From Listeria ilorinensis (GTDB lineage Bacteria; Bacillota; Bacilli; Lactobacillales; Listeriaceae): a DNA stretch of 64,000 nucleotides. Where the stretch lies: assembly GCF_913566895.1 (NCBI RefSeq), contig NZ_CAJYCN010000015.1, positions 18,388 to 82,387 of the forward strand, read 5' to 3'. The notes under the pieces are model-generated. The model was not told where the DNA came from. It saw only the letters and a program-made list of their open reading frames with translations, and did no database searches. Positions 17,339-26,220 of the stretch are shown here, piece by piece. The position numbers and the translations under genes are program-made. Numbering within the stretch: position 1 is the stretch's first letter; every line of letters begins with the position of its first letter.

Positions 17339-19654
17339 GTGAAAAAAACTTTCAAGAAGGCCACACACGGGATACTTGCGGTAGCTTTATCACTCGGAAT
17401 CATGGCACCAGTTATCAAGGGAGAAGCTGTACCAGTCAAAGCAGCTGATAGCACTGTGCCGATCCAAATTCTCGGCACCAATGATTTCCACGGTGCTTTG
17501 GAGACGACTTCAAAAGACCCAAATGGAACAGCGATCGGCGGCGCTGACTATCTGTCTGCTAATTTGGATATTGCAGAAAATCAATTTATTACAAATACAG
17601 GCTCCTCAGCTGACAATTCGATCCGTGTACAAGCAGGTGACATGGTAGGCGCAAGTCCTGCTGTATCTGGCTTGCTTCAAGATGAACCAACTATCCAGGC
17701 ACTAGATCAAATGAATTTTAAAGTTGGCACACTGGGCAATCATGAATTCGATGAAGGACTGCCTGAATATAAACGCATTCTAAATGGCGAAAGTACTGAC
17801 AAGTTTGGTCCCATTGTTGAACAATATCCACATAAAAAGAGCAATATGAAAATTGTCGCGGCAAATGTTGTCAATAAAGGGACTGATCAAGTAGCAGAAG
17901 GCTTTGCACCTTATGTAATCGAAGAAGTCGGCGGTGTAAAAGTTGGCTTTATCGGTATCGTCACAACCGAAATCCCGAATCTTGTCCTTGCCAACTATAT
18001 CAAAGACTATGATTTCCTTGACGAAGCTCAAACGGTTGTCAAATATTCCAAAGTGCTTCGCGATCAAGGCGTCAATGCGATTGTCGTCCTTTCACATGTC
18101 CCAGCACTCTCTTCAGGAAACCCAACAACCGATACAACAAAGACGGACGTTGCCGGCGAAGCAGCCAATATGATGACAGAAGTTAACCAAATCGATCCAG
18201 ACAATTCAGTCGATCTGGTACTTGCTGGCCATAACCATCAATATACAAACGGCGTTGTCGGAACTACCCGTATCGTTCAAAGTTATAACAATGGCAAAGC
18301 TTTTTCCAATGTAACCGGCGAATTGGATCCGGCGACAGGCGATTTTGTCACTACGCCAGATGCTTCGATCACTTACAATTATCGCACGGGTACTCCAGAT
18401 GCTAATGTTACTGCCATCACAGCAGATGCCAAACAGCGAATCGAATCGCTTAGCAATGAGCCGATCGGCTATACGGATCAGGCAGTCATTTCCCGCGATA
18501 CGAATCCAGAAGGTAAAGCGATTGATGATAAAGAATCGGCACTTGGTAACTTGATTACCGACGCTCAGCGCTATATGGCGAATAAAGCGGGTATGAATGT
18601 TGACTTTGCCATGACGAATAACGGCGGAATCCGTGCTGATCTGACTACAACACCAATTGATGGTAAAAATACAATCACATGGGGTAGTGCACAAGCGGTT
18701 CAACCATTCGGTAATATTTTACAAGTTGTGGAAATGACTGGGGCGGACATTCTGAAAGCGCTTGGTCAGCAATATCAAAGCAATCAAACTTACTTCCTGC
18801 AAATTTCCGGCTTGAAATACAGCTTTACAGATACTGATGATGCCGACCTTGCTTATCAGATTGCCAATGTGACAACAGAAGATGGTCAAGCTCTTGATCC
18901 GGCGAAAACATACCGAGTTGTCATCAATGACTTCCTATTGGGCGGAGGCGATGGCTTCTCTGCCTTCAAGAAAGCAAACCTTATCGGCGCGATCGATCCG
19001 GATACCGAAACTTTCATCAGCTACATTAAAGACCAAGCCAGCCAAAACAAAGCGATCCATGCTGAAAAAGAAGGTCGCAAAACTTATAAAACGGCAGAAG
19101 AGCTAGCAGCTGAAAAAGAACAAGCAGCAGTTAAAGCTATTCAAGACGCAACAAAGATCAATCCGATCAAAGAAGGCGAAAAATCGTTGACAGGAACAAC
19201 ACTTCCAAATGTGACTGTCTCTGTCAGCAAAAAAGCTGATACATCCGCTAAAGTGCTTCGCGCAGCTGCGAGTCCAGAAACAACAAGCGATGCAAATGGT
19301 CAATTTTCTGTTGACATTTCTTCTCTTGGCTTAGCGGAAGGCGATGAACTGCAAATCACCGTCACAGATACAAACGGCTACAGTGCAACATTTGCAGCAA
19401 CTGTTGCAGCAGAAGAAGAGCAACCGGGAACAGACAACAATGAAAACGGCACCGATGACCCAACAAATCCAGATAACAACGGCTCCACTGAAAATGACCT
19501 TCAAACAACTGAAAACACTAAGGTTACCGACCAAAAAGTCGATAGCCAGAAACAAGACTTGCCAAAAACCGGCGATCAGTCTAACTTCCCGCTTGTAGCA
19601 GGAGGAATTGTCCTTTCAGCAGCGGCTTATCTGATTTTGCGCCGTAAAGCGTAA
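17339..19654 (+). CDS. LPXTG-anchored 5'-nucleotidase / metallophosphoesterase
   Basis: A 771-residue protein from the GTG at 17339 (GGGAG eight bases ahead; a longer frame from 17276 adds 21 charged residues with no ribosome site). Order: signal peptide (VKKTFKKATHGILAVALSLG to about residue 37); a metallophosphoesterase domain with ILGTNDFHGALE, GNHEFDEG and LAGHNHQ metal motifs (about 45-300); a 5'-nucleotidase C-terminal domain with NNGGIRADL and GGGDGFSAF (about 340-560); a lysine/glutamate-rich linker; a short Ig-like segment; an Asn/Thr-rich spacer; and LPKTGD, a membrane segment and RRKA for sortase A. It dephosphorylates extracellular nucleotides at the cell wall. It is divergent from the EAL gene and followed by a terminator. 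Confidence 0.93.
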   Translation: MKKTFKKATHGILAVALSLGIMAPVIKGEAVPVKAADSTVPIQILGTNDFHGALETTSKDPNGTAIGGADYLSANLDIAENQFITNTGSSADNSIRVQAGDMVGASPAVSGLLQDEPTIQALDQMNFKVGTLGNHEFDEGLPEYKRILNGESTDKFGPIVEQYPHKKSNMKIVAANVVNKGTDQVAEGFAPYVIEEVGGVKVGFIGIVTTEIPNLVLANYIKDYDFLDEAQTVVKYSKVLRDQGVNAIVVLSHVPALSSGNPTTDTTKTDVAGEAANMMTEVNQIDPDNSVDLVLAGHNHQYTNGVVGTTRIVQSYNNGKAFSNVTGELDPATGDFVTTPDASITYNYRTGTPDANVTAITADAKQRIESLSNEPIGYTDQAVISRDTNPEGKAIDDKESALGNLITDAQRYMANKAGMNVDFAMTNNGGIRADLTTTPIDGKNTITWGSAQAVQPFGNILQVVEMTGADILKALGQQYQSNQTYFLQISGLKYSFTDTDDADLAYQIANVTTEDGQALDPAKTYRVVINDFLLGGGDGFSAFKKANLIGAIDPDTETFISYIKDQASQNKAIHAEKEGRKTYKTAEELAAEKEQAAVKAIQDATKINPIKEGEKSLTGTTLPNVTVSVSKKADTSAKVLRAAASPETTSDANGQFSVDISSLGLAEGDELQITVTDTNGYSATFAATVAAEEEQPGTDNNENGTDDPTNPDNNGSTENDLQTTENTKVTDQKVDSQKQDLPKTGDQSNFPLVAGGIVLSAAAYLILRRKA

Positions 19655-19670
19655 ATTGAACTCATTCAAG

Positions 19671-19734
19671 AAGCAGAAATTAACAAGTCTTGGCCTTCAT
19701 GCCTAATGACTTTTGTTGATTTCTGCTTTTTATT
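19671..19734 (+). terminator. Intrinsic terminator
   Basis: AAGCAGAAATTAACAAGTC (19671-19689) pairs with the GACTTTTGTTGATTTCTGCTT arm (from 19708) with a small bulge, followed by a T-rich run. It lies 17 bases after the nucleotidase stop. Confidence 0.8.
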
Positions 19735-19895
19735 TCCTTTTTACTACGTAGATACCAAAAATCACAATCCAAAAATTTCTAAAAAAGTTCACAAAATCAA
19801 TATGTACATGTTTAAAATACACATATGAATCACTTGAAATATCTATATAATTACAATTGCTTTAGAGCAATCAAATTATTTAGAAGAGGTGGAAC

Positions 19896-20720
19896 ATGAA
19901 GAAATTAAGTTTGATGATTTTAGGCACGCTTTTGGCTGTCGCGGCATTGTTCACAACTCCAGTAATGGCGTCTGCTAACACATATGCTGCTGAAGGGAGC
20001 ATCGGCCAGCCCCTTGACATCAATTTTAGAATCAAAGACCAGCCATATACAAATAGTGAATGGGGAAGCTACATCACACCAGCAAATATAACCTTAACGG
20101 ATCTTGACGGCCTAGACTACGAAATAAGCTATGGCCCAATGCACGAATCTAACCCCCTTTATCAATATGCAGATGTAACCATTTCTGGCATACCTACTAA
20201 AGCCGGGGTAGGCTCCTTTACCTTGGAATATACAGATGGAGCTGGTAATAGCGGTACTTCAACTTATATGGTCAATGTAAAGTCCTCAGTTGTAGGACAA
20301 TATGTAGATGAAAATGGAAATAAACTGGCGGATGACATACGATTAGATGGAAATGTCGATGAAAATTATACAACTAATGCTAAAGAAATCGACGGATGGT
20401 CTTTAACGCAATCCCCTGAAAATGCTTCTGGAACTTTTACTGACCAAATTCAAACTATTACGTATGTATATGAAAAGCCCACTGCCGAAAACATTTATGT
20501 TCAATATGTAGATACTGATGGAAATCCGTTAGTACCTGCTGATATCATCAACGGCAAGATTAATGACACTTATACGACAAGTGCTAAAGAAATTGACGGA
20601 TGGCGATTAAAAGAAACACCTGAAAATGCTTCCGGGGCTTTTACTGATCAAAAACAAACGGTCACCTATGTTTATGAACAAGTCCAAGGAACGATAATAC
20701 ATCATTTTATCTATTATTAG
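19896..20720 (+). CDS. Secreted protein with two MucBP domains
   Basis: A 274-residue protein with a clear signal peptide (MKKLSLMILGTLLAVAALFT, cleavage near ANTYAA), an N-terminal domain of about 100 residues, and two MucBP repeats of about 65 residues each, starting VVGQYVDENGNKLADDI and IYVQYVDTDGNPLVPADI and ending TYVYE. MucBP modules are common in Listeria and Lactobacillales surface proteins and bind mucin-like glycans. There is no LPXTG or other anchor: the protein ends at VQGTIIHHFIYY just after the second repeat. Either it is freely secreted or the 3' end was lost; the mobile island begins about 150 bases downstream. RBS GAAGAGGTGG is well placed. Confidence 0.83.
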   Translation: MKKLSLMILGTLLAVAALFTTPVMASANTYAAEGSIGQPLDINFRIKDQPYTNSEWGSYITPANITLTDLDGLDYEISYGPMHESNPLYQYADVTISGIPTKAGVGSFTLEYTDGAGNSGTSTYMVNVKSSVVGQYVDENGNKLADDIRLDGNVDENYTTNAKEIDGWSLTQSPENASGTFTDQIQTITYVYEKPTAENIYVQYVDTDGNPLVPADIINGKINDTYTTSAKEIDGWRLKETPENASGAFTDQKQTVTYVYEQVQGTIIHHFIYY

Positions 20721-20865
20721 CAAAAAAAGAGCATATATTGCCAATCCCTCTATCAACTCCAATAAAATAAACGTTTAGTAACAACTATCTAGGGGATAAA
20801 ATAATAAACCTATCTTATTCTTTGGAAGGCAGTGTGGGATAAACCTATTATAGGAGCTAGAACCC

Positions 20866-20931
20866 TTGATATATAAGGGTTTTAGCTTTTTTGCTTTGCC
20901 TGTATACTAGAAATGACCAGCTTTTGACCAG
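20866..20931. other. Left end of mobile island: candidate att core and integrase arm-type repeats
   Basis: TTGATATATAAGGGTTTTAG (20866-20885) recurs with one mismatch at 26797-26816. Two TGACCAG copies 11 bases apart (20914 and 20925) recur with identical spacing at 33794 and 33805. All lie just outside the integrase stop codon, where attL is expected. AACCCTTGATATATAAGGGTT (ending at 20881) is also a hairpin followed by TTTT, so part of this block may simply terminate transcription. The exact crossover point is not resolved. Confidence 0.5.
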
Positions 20932-20936
20932 CTCTT

Positions 20937-22079
20937 TTACTGATGAGCCATCATATCAGCAAAGTCTTGACCTGTTTTCTTAGGTGCATTGTTTGTAATG
21001 TGTGCATAGATGTCTAATGTCACTTTACTATTTTCATGCCCTAATCGTTGCTGAACTACTTTGACAGATTCTCCTGCTTCTAATAATAAACTAGCATGCG
21101 TATGTCTAAATCCATGTGGTGTAATACGAGGCAAGTTGTACTTTTTCAAAATATATCTTAACCAATCATTAACAGTGTTTGGAATGTACAGAGTGTTTTT
21201 AAGTGTTGTAAAAACATATTGCTCTTTAGAGCTAGTATTGTAGCCAAGTTTTAAATACTCTTCTTTTTGCTGTAATTTCCAGTTGTTGAGGATAGAAAGA
21301 GTCTCAGTATCTAAAGAGATAACCCGTCTAGAAGCTCTTGTTTTCGGAGATTGAATTATAACTTTACCAAATTCATCTACAGCAAGAGTTTTATTGACAT
21401 GTAGTTCTTTATTAAACGTGTCTATGTCTTTCCACTGTAAAGCAAGTACTTCAGATTTTCTCATACCTGTGTATGCCAATAATCTGAAGAAGGCATATTG
21501 TTTCATGTTACCAAAATCTTTAAAAGCATCCAGTAAATTATTAAGCTCCTCTTTTGAGTAAAATTTACGATTTTTTTCATATTCTTTTTTTCGTGGAAGA
21601 AGTGTTTTTTCCATAGGGTTATTGTCAATATATTGCATTGCAACCCCGTAGCGTAAAATTTGTGCAGTCTGTTTTCTCATATAGTCGTAACTTTCATATT
21701 TACTGTGCCATTCATCTACCACTTTTTGACAATATGGGACAGATATATTTGATAATTTAAGCTTACCAAATGCTGGAAGTATTTGATTATTTGCGTATCT
21801 TACTGAGATTGCGATTGTTGAAGCTTTAACACTGGTACGCTGATGAATCATCCATTCATTATACAGGTCTTCAAATGTCATATCAGGTGCTTTCTTTTTA
21901 ACACCGTATAATATTTGATGTCTGTATTCGTCATAATCTTTTTGAGCTTCTTGTTTGCTACTAAAACCTCTTCTAGTAGTATTGATTTTTTCACCAGTTC
22001 GTGGATCGGTAGCAATGTGTCCTTTATACATCCACGCCACTTGACCGTTTTTCTTTTTGTACTTTGATATTTTTGCCAT
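20937..22079 (-). CDS. int: Tyrosine-recombinase integrase
   Basis: A 380-residue protein from the ATG at 22079 (GGAG eight bases ahead; a longer frame to 22118 runs into the repressor stop). It has an N-terminal arm-binding domain (KISKYKKKNGQVAWMYKGHI), a SAM-like core-binding domain (about 60-160), and a catalytic domain with R in YTGMRKSEVLALQW, the HGFRHTHASLL box, LGHENSKVTLDIYAHI with the second His, and the nucleophile Tyr. The full catalytic set is present, so it looks active. It drives integration and excision of the island. It lies just downstream of the repressor gene, in the int-repressor order of phage satellites and small integrative elements. Confidence 0.92.
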   Translation of the reverse strand: MAKISKYKKKNGQVAWMYKGHIATDPRTGEKINTTRRGFSSKQEAQKDYDEYRHQILYGVKKKAPDMTFEDLYNEWMIHQRTSVKASTIAISVRYANNQILPAFGKLKLSNISVPYCQKVVDEWHSKYESYDYMRKQTAQILRYGVAMQYIDNNPMEKTLLPRKKEYEKNRKFYSKEELNNLLDAFKDFGNMKQYAFFRLLAYTGMRKSEVLALQWKDIDTFNKELHVNKTLAVDEFGKVIIQSPKTRASRRVISLDTETLSILNNWKLQQKEEYLKLGYNTSSKEQYVFTTLKNTLYIPNTVNDWLRYILKKYNLPRITPHGFRHTHASLLLEAGESVKVVQQRLGHENSKVTLDIYAHITNNAPKKTGQDFADMMAHQ

Positions 22080-22117
22080 GAAATCATCTCCTCTTAGTTT
22101 ACAAGGAGTACTTACCA

Positions 22118-22852
22118 CTAGATGGTATCACCTCCTTTCATTTTTTTCTTAGTGTATTTTTTCCCAATTGATGAAATCGTTTGTTCTAGCTTGTTTATAT
22201 TATCAATAATTTCTCTTACAGCTTCTTCGGGATAAGACATGTCTTCCAATTGAATAGGTAGCCATTCCTTTACCATCTTTTCAAGTTGTTCCTCTATACT
22301 GCTAGTGAGGAAAAGAATGTTATTGTCAAATTCTTCTATAATAGCATTGATGAATAATTCTTCTATTTTTAAGATATTGAAAAGACTAATTTTTTCAATT
22401 TTAACTTTATTACAAGTCTTGTTAGCAATAAATTCTTGCATCTCTGGTTCTAATTTGGAATATCTATCTAGCCATGTATCTAAATTAGAGTGTACTGGTG
22501 GGAACTGTTGAAGAAGATGCTGGAACAGGTTTTTATCTGGAAATGTTATACCATCTAGTACAATGCTATCTCTATAAAGAATAATTCCCAAAATATATTC
22601 TTCTACACTGCCACAAACTAACTCCTCTATACTTATATTTCCTAAATCAGCAATTCGGGATAATCGCTCTGGTATTGGTAAATAGGTTCCCTTTTCCCAT
22701 TCGTAGATAGTTTTTTTGTCAATCAATTGACCATTGTTAATCATAAGACCAAATGCTGGTTGTGTTAATTTTTTACTCTTTCTTATAGCTTTTATTTTTG
22801 TTCCGAGTATCTTTTTTCGTTCTAAATAATTTATTGGTGGACGCTTTATCAT
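22118..22852 (-). CDS. XRE-family repressor of the mobile island
   Basis: A 244-residue protein from the ATG at 22852 (GGAGG ten bases ahead; the upstream in-frame GTG abuts the ribosome site). The N-terminal helix-turn-helix reads KIKAIRKSKKLTQPAFGLMI ... KKTIYEWEKGTYLP (about 20-65). The C-terminal part (about 90-240) is acidic and helical and not one I recognise; it may oligomerise or bind an inducer. It is transcribed with int and divergent from the xis-like and primase genes, the place of a master repressor (Stl- or CI-like). Operator-like sites lie inside both divergent promoters. Confidence 0.82.
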   Translation of the reverse strand: MIKRPPINYLERKKILGTKIKAIRKSKKLTQPAFGLMINNGQLIDKKTIYEWEKGTYLPIPERLSRIADLGNISIEELVCGSVEEYILGIILYRDSIVLDGITFPDKNLFQHLLQQFPPVHSNLDTWLDRYSKLEPEMQEFIANKTCNKVKIEKISLFNILKIEELFINAIIEEFDNNILFLTSSIEEQLEKMVKEWLPIQLEDMSYPEEAVREIIDNINKLEQTISSIGKKYTKKKMKGGDTI

Positions 22853-22874
22853 ATTGACCACACCTCCTAAAATT

Positions 22875-22949
22875 AGTATACATCAAAAAGGGGGTGTTGT
22901 AAATAATTTTATATAATGTATTGACACCTCTTTTTTATCGAGGTATTAT
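22875..22949. promoter_or_regulatory. Divergent genetic switch of the island (two promoters with operators in their spacers)
   Basis: Rightward promoter: TTGACA (22921-22926), 17-bp spacer, TATTAT (22944-22949). Leftward promoter on the minus strand: TTTACA (22903-22898), 17-bp spacer, TATACT (22880-22875). A similar sequence lies between -35 and -10 in each, in opposite orientations: ACACCTCTTTTTTATC (22924-22939) and ACACCCCCTTTTTGAT (minus, 22897-22882). One protein could therefore cover both promoters symmetrically. Confidence 0.7.
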
Positions 22950-23086
22950 GTGTATGTCGATGAACTGGTAATCATTTTTTATTTGATTAATCGGTTAATA
23001 ACAACAAAACAGTTTTATTTTGAGCAAAGAATATGAAGATACTTCTTAGAAAATTTGTTCAAGTAATCACGAAAGGAGGGGGAAAT

Positions 23087-23362
23087 ATGTCTCTACAAAT
23101 CATTGATAGCATTGTTTCTATACAAGTTGAACAACAAGTGAAAGAGATCATTACAGTGCTAAAGCCTATGCTAGAAGACATTATTTCTGGAGTTACTTTA
23201 GAGTATATGGACTATCAGCAGGCAAGTGAATATCTAGGTGTATCAGTAGGAACGATTAGAAAATATGTTTCTCAATACGGGTTACCTGTTATAAAAATTG
23301 ATACGGTCATTAGATTCAAAAAATCTGATATTGATAGTTTCATGGAACGGTATAAAGGTTGA
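23087..23362 (+). CDS. Excisionase-like small DNA-binding protein (HTH_17 type)
   Basis: A 91-residue protein from the ATG at 23087 with AAAGGAGG seven bases ahead; the longer frame from 23033 has no such site. The C-terminal half is an excisionase-type winged helix (YMDYQQASEYLGVSVGTIRK, then VIRFKKSDIDSFMERYKG), as in Xis or MerR-like modules. The N-terminal 40 residues are a helical stretch that may dimerise. It is the first gene of the rightward unit opposite the repressor, as expected for a recombination directionality factor. It could instead be a transcriptional activator. Confidence 0.72.
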   Translation: MSLQIIDSIVSIQVEQQVKEIITVLKPMLEDIISGVTLEYMDYQQASEYLGVSVGTIRKYVSQYGLPVIKIDTVIRFKKSDIDSFMERYKG

Positions 23363-23459
23363 GTAAACAAATAAGAATAAAACATATAGTAATAAAGAGT
23401 TTGTGTTTATTATCTGTATGTTTTAGTCTTTAACATAATTTTATAAGGAGGAAACACAA

Positions 23460-25475
23460 ATGGAAACATCAATGATTAATATTCCAATCTATGTGGATAA
23501 AGAAAAACTATTAGAGAAACCAATTATAGGTGATGAAAAAAAGAAAATAAGAGAAAGATGTTTAGAGGACTATAGAGAAGTTACAATAGATGAGTTTCTA
23601 GAGATACTAAATTCATCACAATCATTTATTCCAAGTAAGACAAAGAATAAAGGCAATAAAAATGAAGACTTTTTAGAAACTAGAGTTATTATTCTGGATG
23701 TCGATAACACTGTTAAAGATGAGAAGGGGAAGGTAGTAGATTTAAGTAAAGATGATAGTAGATACTTAAGCATAGAAAAGGCTTTATCTATCAATTTAGT
23801 TCATAATTCTGCGTTTGCGATACAAAAAAGTATTCGATACTCTGAAAATCTAGAAAAATTCAAGATTGTCTTTCTATTAAAAGAAGCAATTACTGACTAT
23901 AGTAAAATGGTTGCTGTTTACGAATATTTGAAAAAGATTATACCCGGGTGTGATGACAATGTAAATGCTTCGAATAGAATGTTTTTTGGAGGATATAAGT
24001 CAGATGCAGTGATAATAATTAATGAAGACAACATGTTAGATATTACTGAGCTTCCGATTGATTTTACCATGACATGTTCTAAAAATTGTCAAAGTGATTC
24101 AGGGAGAGAGTATGAACTAGTCAATGAAACTGATTTTGTTAAGTTGATAAAAAATGACGACAAAGAAGAAATGAAACAGTGGTTTAAAGACTGCCTGTTT
24201 GATCCCTCCGACATGTCTTTTAATGAGATTTATGAAAGATTGTTAACCATTGATATGAGTAAATTACTTAAGTCAAGTAAAAACTTAAGATGTCTGTTTC
24301 ACGACGACCATAATCCCTCCGCTAGTATTTTTACCGGGAAAAGTGGTCATTCCATTTTTTATTGTCATTCTAGTAATTGTGGTGTCAGTGTAGATTTTAT
24401 TGGGGTTGTGATGTTAATTCTAAAGAAAGACAGTCGGGTAGAAGCCTTTAATTGGCTATTAGAGAACCTAGACCTGTATCCTACACATTTTCGAAAATTG
24501 AAAGAGGAATCAAAAGTACTTTTTGACACTCTTGAATCGATGGAAGACAAGCTTTTCAGGACAGTAAAGAATTATCTAGAGGAAATGCGACGTGTCTATG
24601 ATGCCTTGCTTTTGGATGTTCAGTTTCTTGACTACAGTAAAGGAAGCTTGACTTGTATTATGTCGGGAGAACAACTAGCTAAAAAAATGTCTTTTTACTA
24701 TGGTGAAGAGAGTGTTTCCTCAGTAGGTAAATGGAATAAGTTATTGTCATTTATGACTTTTATAGGTTTGATAAAAAAACTAGATGACGATGATATCCCT
24801 ATGGATATGCTCGAGTATCTGAATAAGCAAAAGAAAGATAAAGCGTTACGTGAAAAAGGTGGGAACTTTAGTTATAAGAGAAGCAATGTCTATCGATTAG
24901 ACGTTTTTAATGCAACTTCTGTAATTCAAAAAATGAATGAAGACATCCTTCCACTTTTGAAAAAATTTCATTTTAGATATCAATATTTTTCTTATGAATG
25001 GGTTAAGATATGTTTTAACGAAAAAGAGGCTAAAAGAGTATTTCCTCAAAATTTTCGGTCAGAACTCAGCAAGGAAAAACAATTGATTTTAGATGAAGCA
25101 CATGAAGTTTTACAGGGCTTATCGTGGCAAGGGACATATCTAATGACAGAGAAAGAACTTATTAACACTGTTTGTGAACGCCTACGAAATGTCAGGGATA
25201 ACAGCGTGATAAATGCTTTAACAGAAAACAGAGGCTACTTTGTTAAACAAGGATTCACTCTTGAACGAGCTTCTAAGGATATTAAGAAACTATACAATGT
25301 GAAAGCAAGTAATAGTTTTTTAGTATATCTAGCGAAAGGGGCAGGGATAGATGAAGTAATAAAAGAATTGATATTATCAGGAGTTGGATTAGTTCCTCTT
25401 TATCAATTTACAAGTGTAACAAGAGATGATGGACAGAGAGTAAGGAAGAGAAAAGACCCAATTGTATTAAACTAG
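23460..25475 (+). CDS. Primase/replication protein of the mobile island
   Basis: A 671-residue protein with an excellent TAAGGAGG site. Residues about 50-220 resemble an archaeo-eukaryotic primase-type domain of mobile elements (VIILDVDNTV, an FKIVFLLKEAI strand, and ASNRMFFGGYKSDAV). A CHC2-like zinc segment follows at about 280-320 (LRCLFHDDHNPSASIF ... FYCHSSNCGVSVDFIG). The C-terminal 300 residues are helical and unrecognised, with no Walker A helicase motif. It probably primes replication of the excised element. A terminator follows 40 bases after the stop. Base composition is AT-richer than the chromosomal genes around the island. Confidence 0.75.
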   Translation: METSMINIPIYVDKEKLLEKPIIGDEKKKIRERCLEDYREVTIDEFLEILNSSQSFIPSKTKNKGNKNEDFLETRVIILDVDNTVKDEKGKVVDLSKDDSRYLSIEKALSINLVHNSAFAIQKSIRYSENLEKFKIVFLLKEAITDYSKMVAVYEYLKKIIPGCDDNVNASNRMFFGGYKSDAVIIINEDNMLDITELPIDFTMTCSKNCQSDSGREYELVNETDFVKLIKNDDKEEMKQWFKDCLFDPSDMSFNEIYERLLTIDMSKLLKSSKNLRCLFHDDHNPSASIFTGKSGHSIFYCHSSNCGVSVDFIGVVMLILKKDSRVEAFNWLLENLDLYPTHFRKLKEESKVLFDTLESMEDKLFRTVKNYLEEMRRVYDALLLDVQFLDYSKGSLTCIMSGEQLAKKMSFYYGEESVSSVGKWNKLLSFMTFIGLIKKLDDDDIPMDMLEYLNKQKKDKALREKGGNFSYKRSNVYRLDVFNATSVIQKMNEDILPLLKKFHFRYQYFSYEWVKICFNEKEAKRVFPQNFRSELSKEKQLILDEAHEVLQGLSWQGTYLMTEKELINTVCERLRNVRDNSVINALTENRGYFVKQGFTLERASKDIKKLYNVKASNSFLVYLAKGAGIDEVIKELILSGVGLVPLYQFTSVTRDDGQRVRKRKDPIVLN

Positions 25476-25516
25476 ACAGGTTATCCATAGCTCTTAATCT
25501 TATTTCATCTCAATAC

Positions 25517-25550
25517 ACCCACCGTTAAAGTTCGGTGGGTTATTTATTTT
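25517..25550 (+). terminator. Intrinsic terminator after primase
   Basis: ACCCACCG (25517-25524) pairs with CGGTGGGT (25533-25540), followed by TATTTATTTTT. The 8-bp stem is perfect. Confidence 0.85.
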
Positions 25551-25785
25551 TCAATCTTTCAATAGCTGATTGCGTTCATTTTCTTGCCTTTTTAATAGCT
25601 TCATATAGTTAATTGTTCGAATTGCATCTTCAGTGCTAAGAGAGCGATAGAGAGCCAAAAACTCTTCCTCATGATTCTACGACAACATTGTCTAGAAAAT
25701 GCCTTACAGGGGTTCCTAGGGCTTTAGAAAGAGCTGTTAAGCTATCGAGGTTAGGTTCTGTTACAGAATTTTCCTATCTTGCTAC
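25551..25785 (-). pseudogene. Degenerate XRE-family regulator fragment
   Basis: The minus strand encodes two pieces of one helix-turn-helix regulator in different frames. The first, VAR(stop)ENSVTEPNLDSLTALSK continuing ALGTPVRHFLDN, looks like the end of an XRE domain with an in-frame TAG where a sense codon such as Gln is expected. One base out of register, EEEFLALYRSLSTEDAIRTI and about 20 more residues follow to a TGA at 25551-25553. The 5' end is missing. A truncation, a nonsense codon and a frameshift together make it a clear decayed gene. It lies at the junction of the primase module and the lipoprotein cargo. Confidence 0.75.
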
Positions 25786-25797
25786 TGCCTACTAACC

Positions 25798-26220
25798 GTG
25801 GTAACGCTCGTTTTTGTTGGTTGTGCTAAGGCTCCTGATTCCTTGGAAAATTCTTCTAACAGTGCGGAGGTAAACGTTTCGACCTCTACCAGTGAAGTGG
25901 TACAGTGTTCACAAGAAACTACTAGCTTGCCAGAAGAGCTACTTGGAGATTGGCAGATTAATAATAAGGATGCTGGTATAGAGATATCAGACAGTAAAGC
26001 TGTATTCCGTATAGGAAGGTCTCAAGTAGAGTCAAAGGATTATTATGTAGATGTAAACAACAAAATGCTTTTACATGTCTATTGTTCTTTTGAGTATGAT
26101 GGTGTGAAATACAGTGAAGTCTCTATTGAAAGAACTGGTTATAGTGAATTTATTAGCAAAAGCGTGGGAATTTTAACTATGCACACTAAAGATGGACAAA
26201 TATATAAGTTTGGGTGTTAA
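25798..26220 (+). CDS. Lipoprotein, probably 5'-truncated
   Basis: The frame reads MVTLVFVGCAKAPDSLENSS from a GTG at 25798. A lipobox (FVGC) is visible, but the usual positively charged start of the signal peptide is missing and there is no ribosome site; the frame stays open upstream without an ATG. The mature part is about 130 residues, with a Ser/Thr-rich spacer and a beta-rich domain (ELLGDWQINN ... GILTMHTKDGQIYKFGC) typical of small lipoproteins that share a LLGxW motif. It abuts a broken regulator gene, so a deletion probably removed its start. Function unknown; it may no longer be expressed. Confidence 0.5.
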   Translation: MVTLVFVGCAKAPDSLENSSNSAEVNVSTSTSEVVQCSQETTSLPEELLGDWQINNKDAGIEISDSKAVFRIGRSQVESKDYYVDVNNKMLLHVYCSFEYDGVKYSEVSIERTGYSEFISKSVGILTMHTKDGQIYKFGC

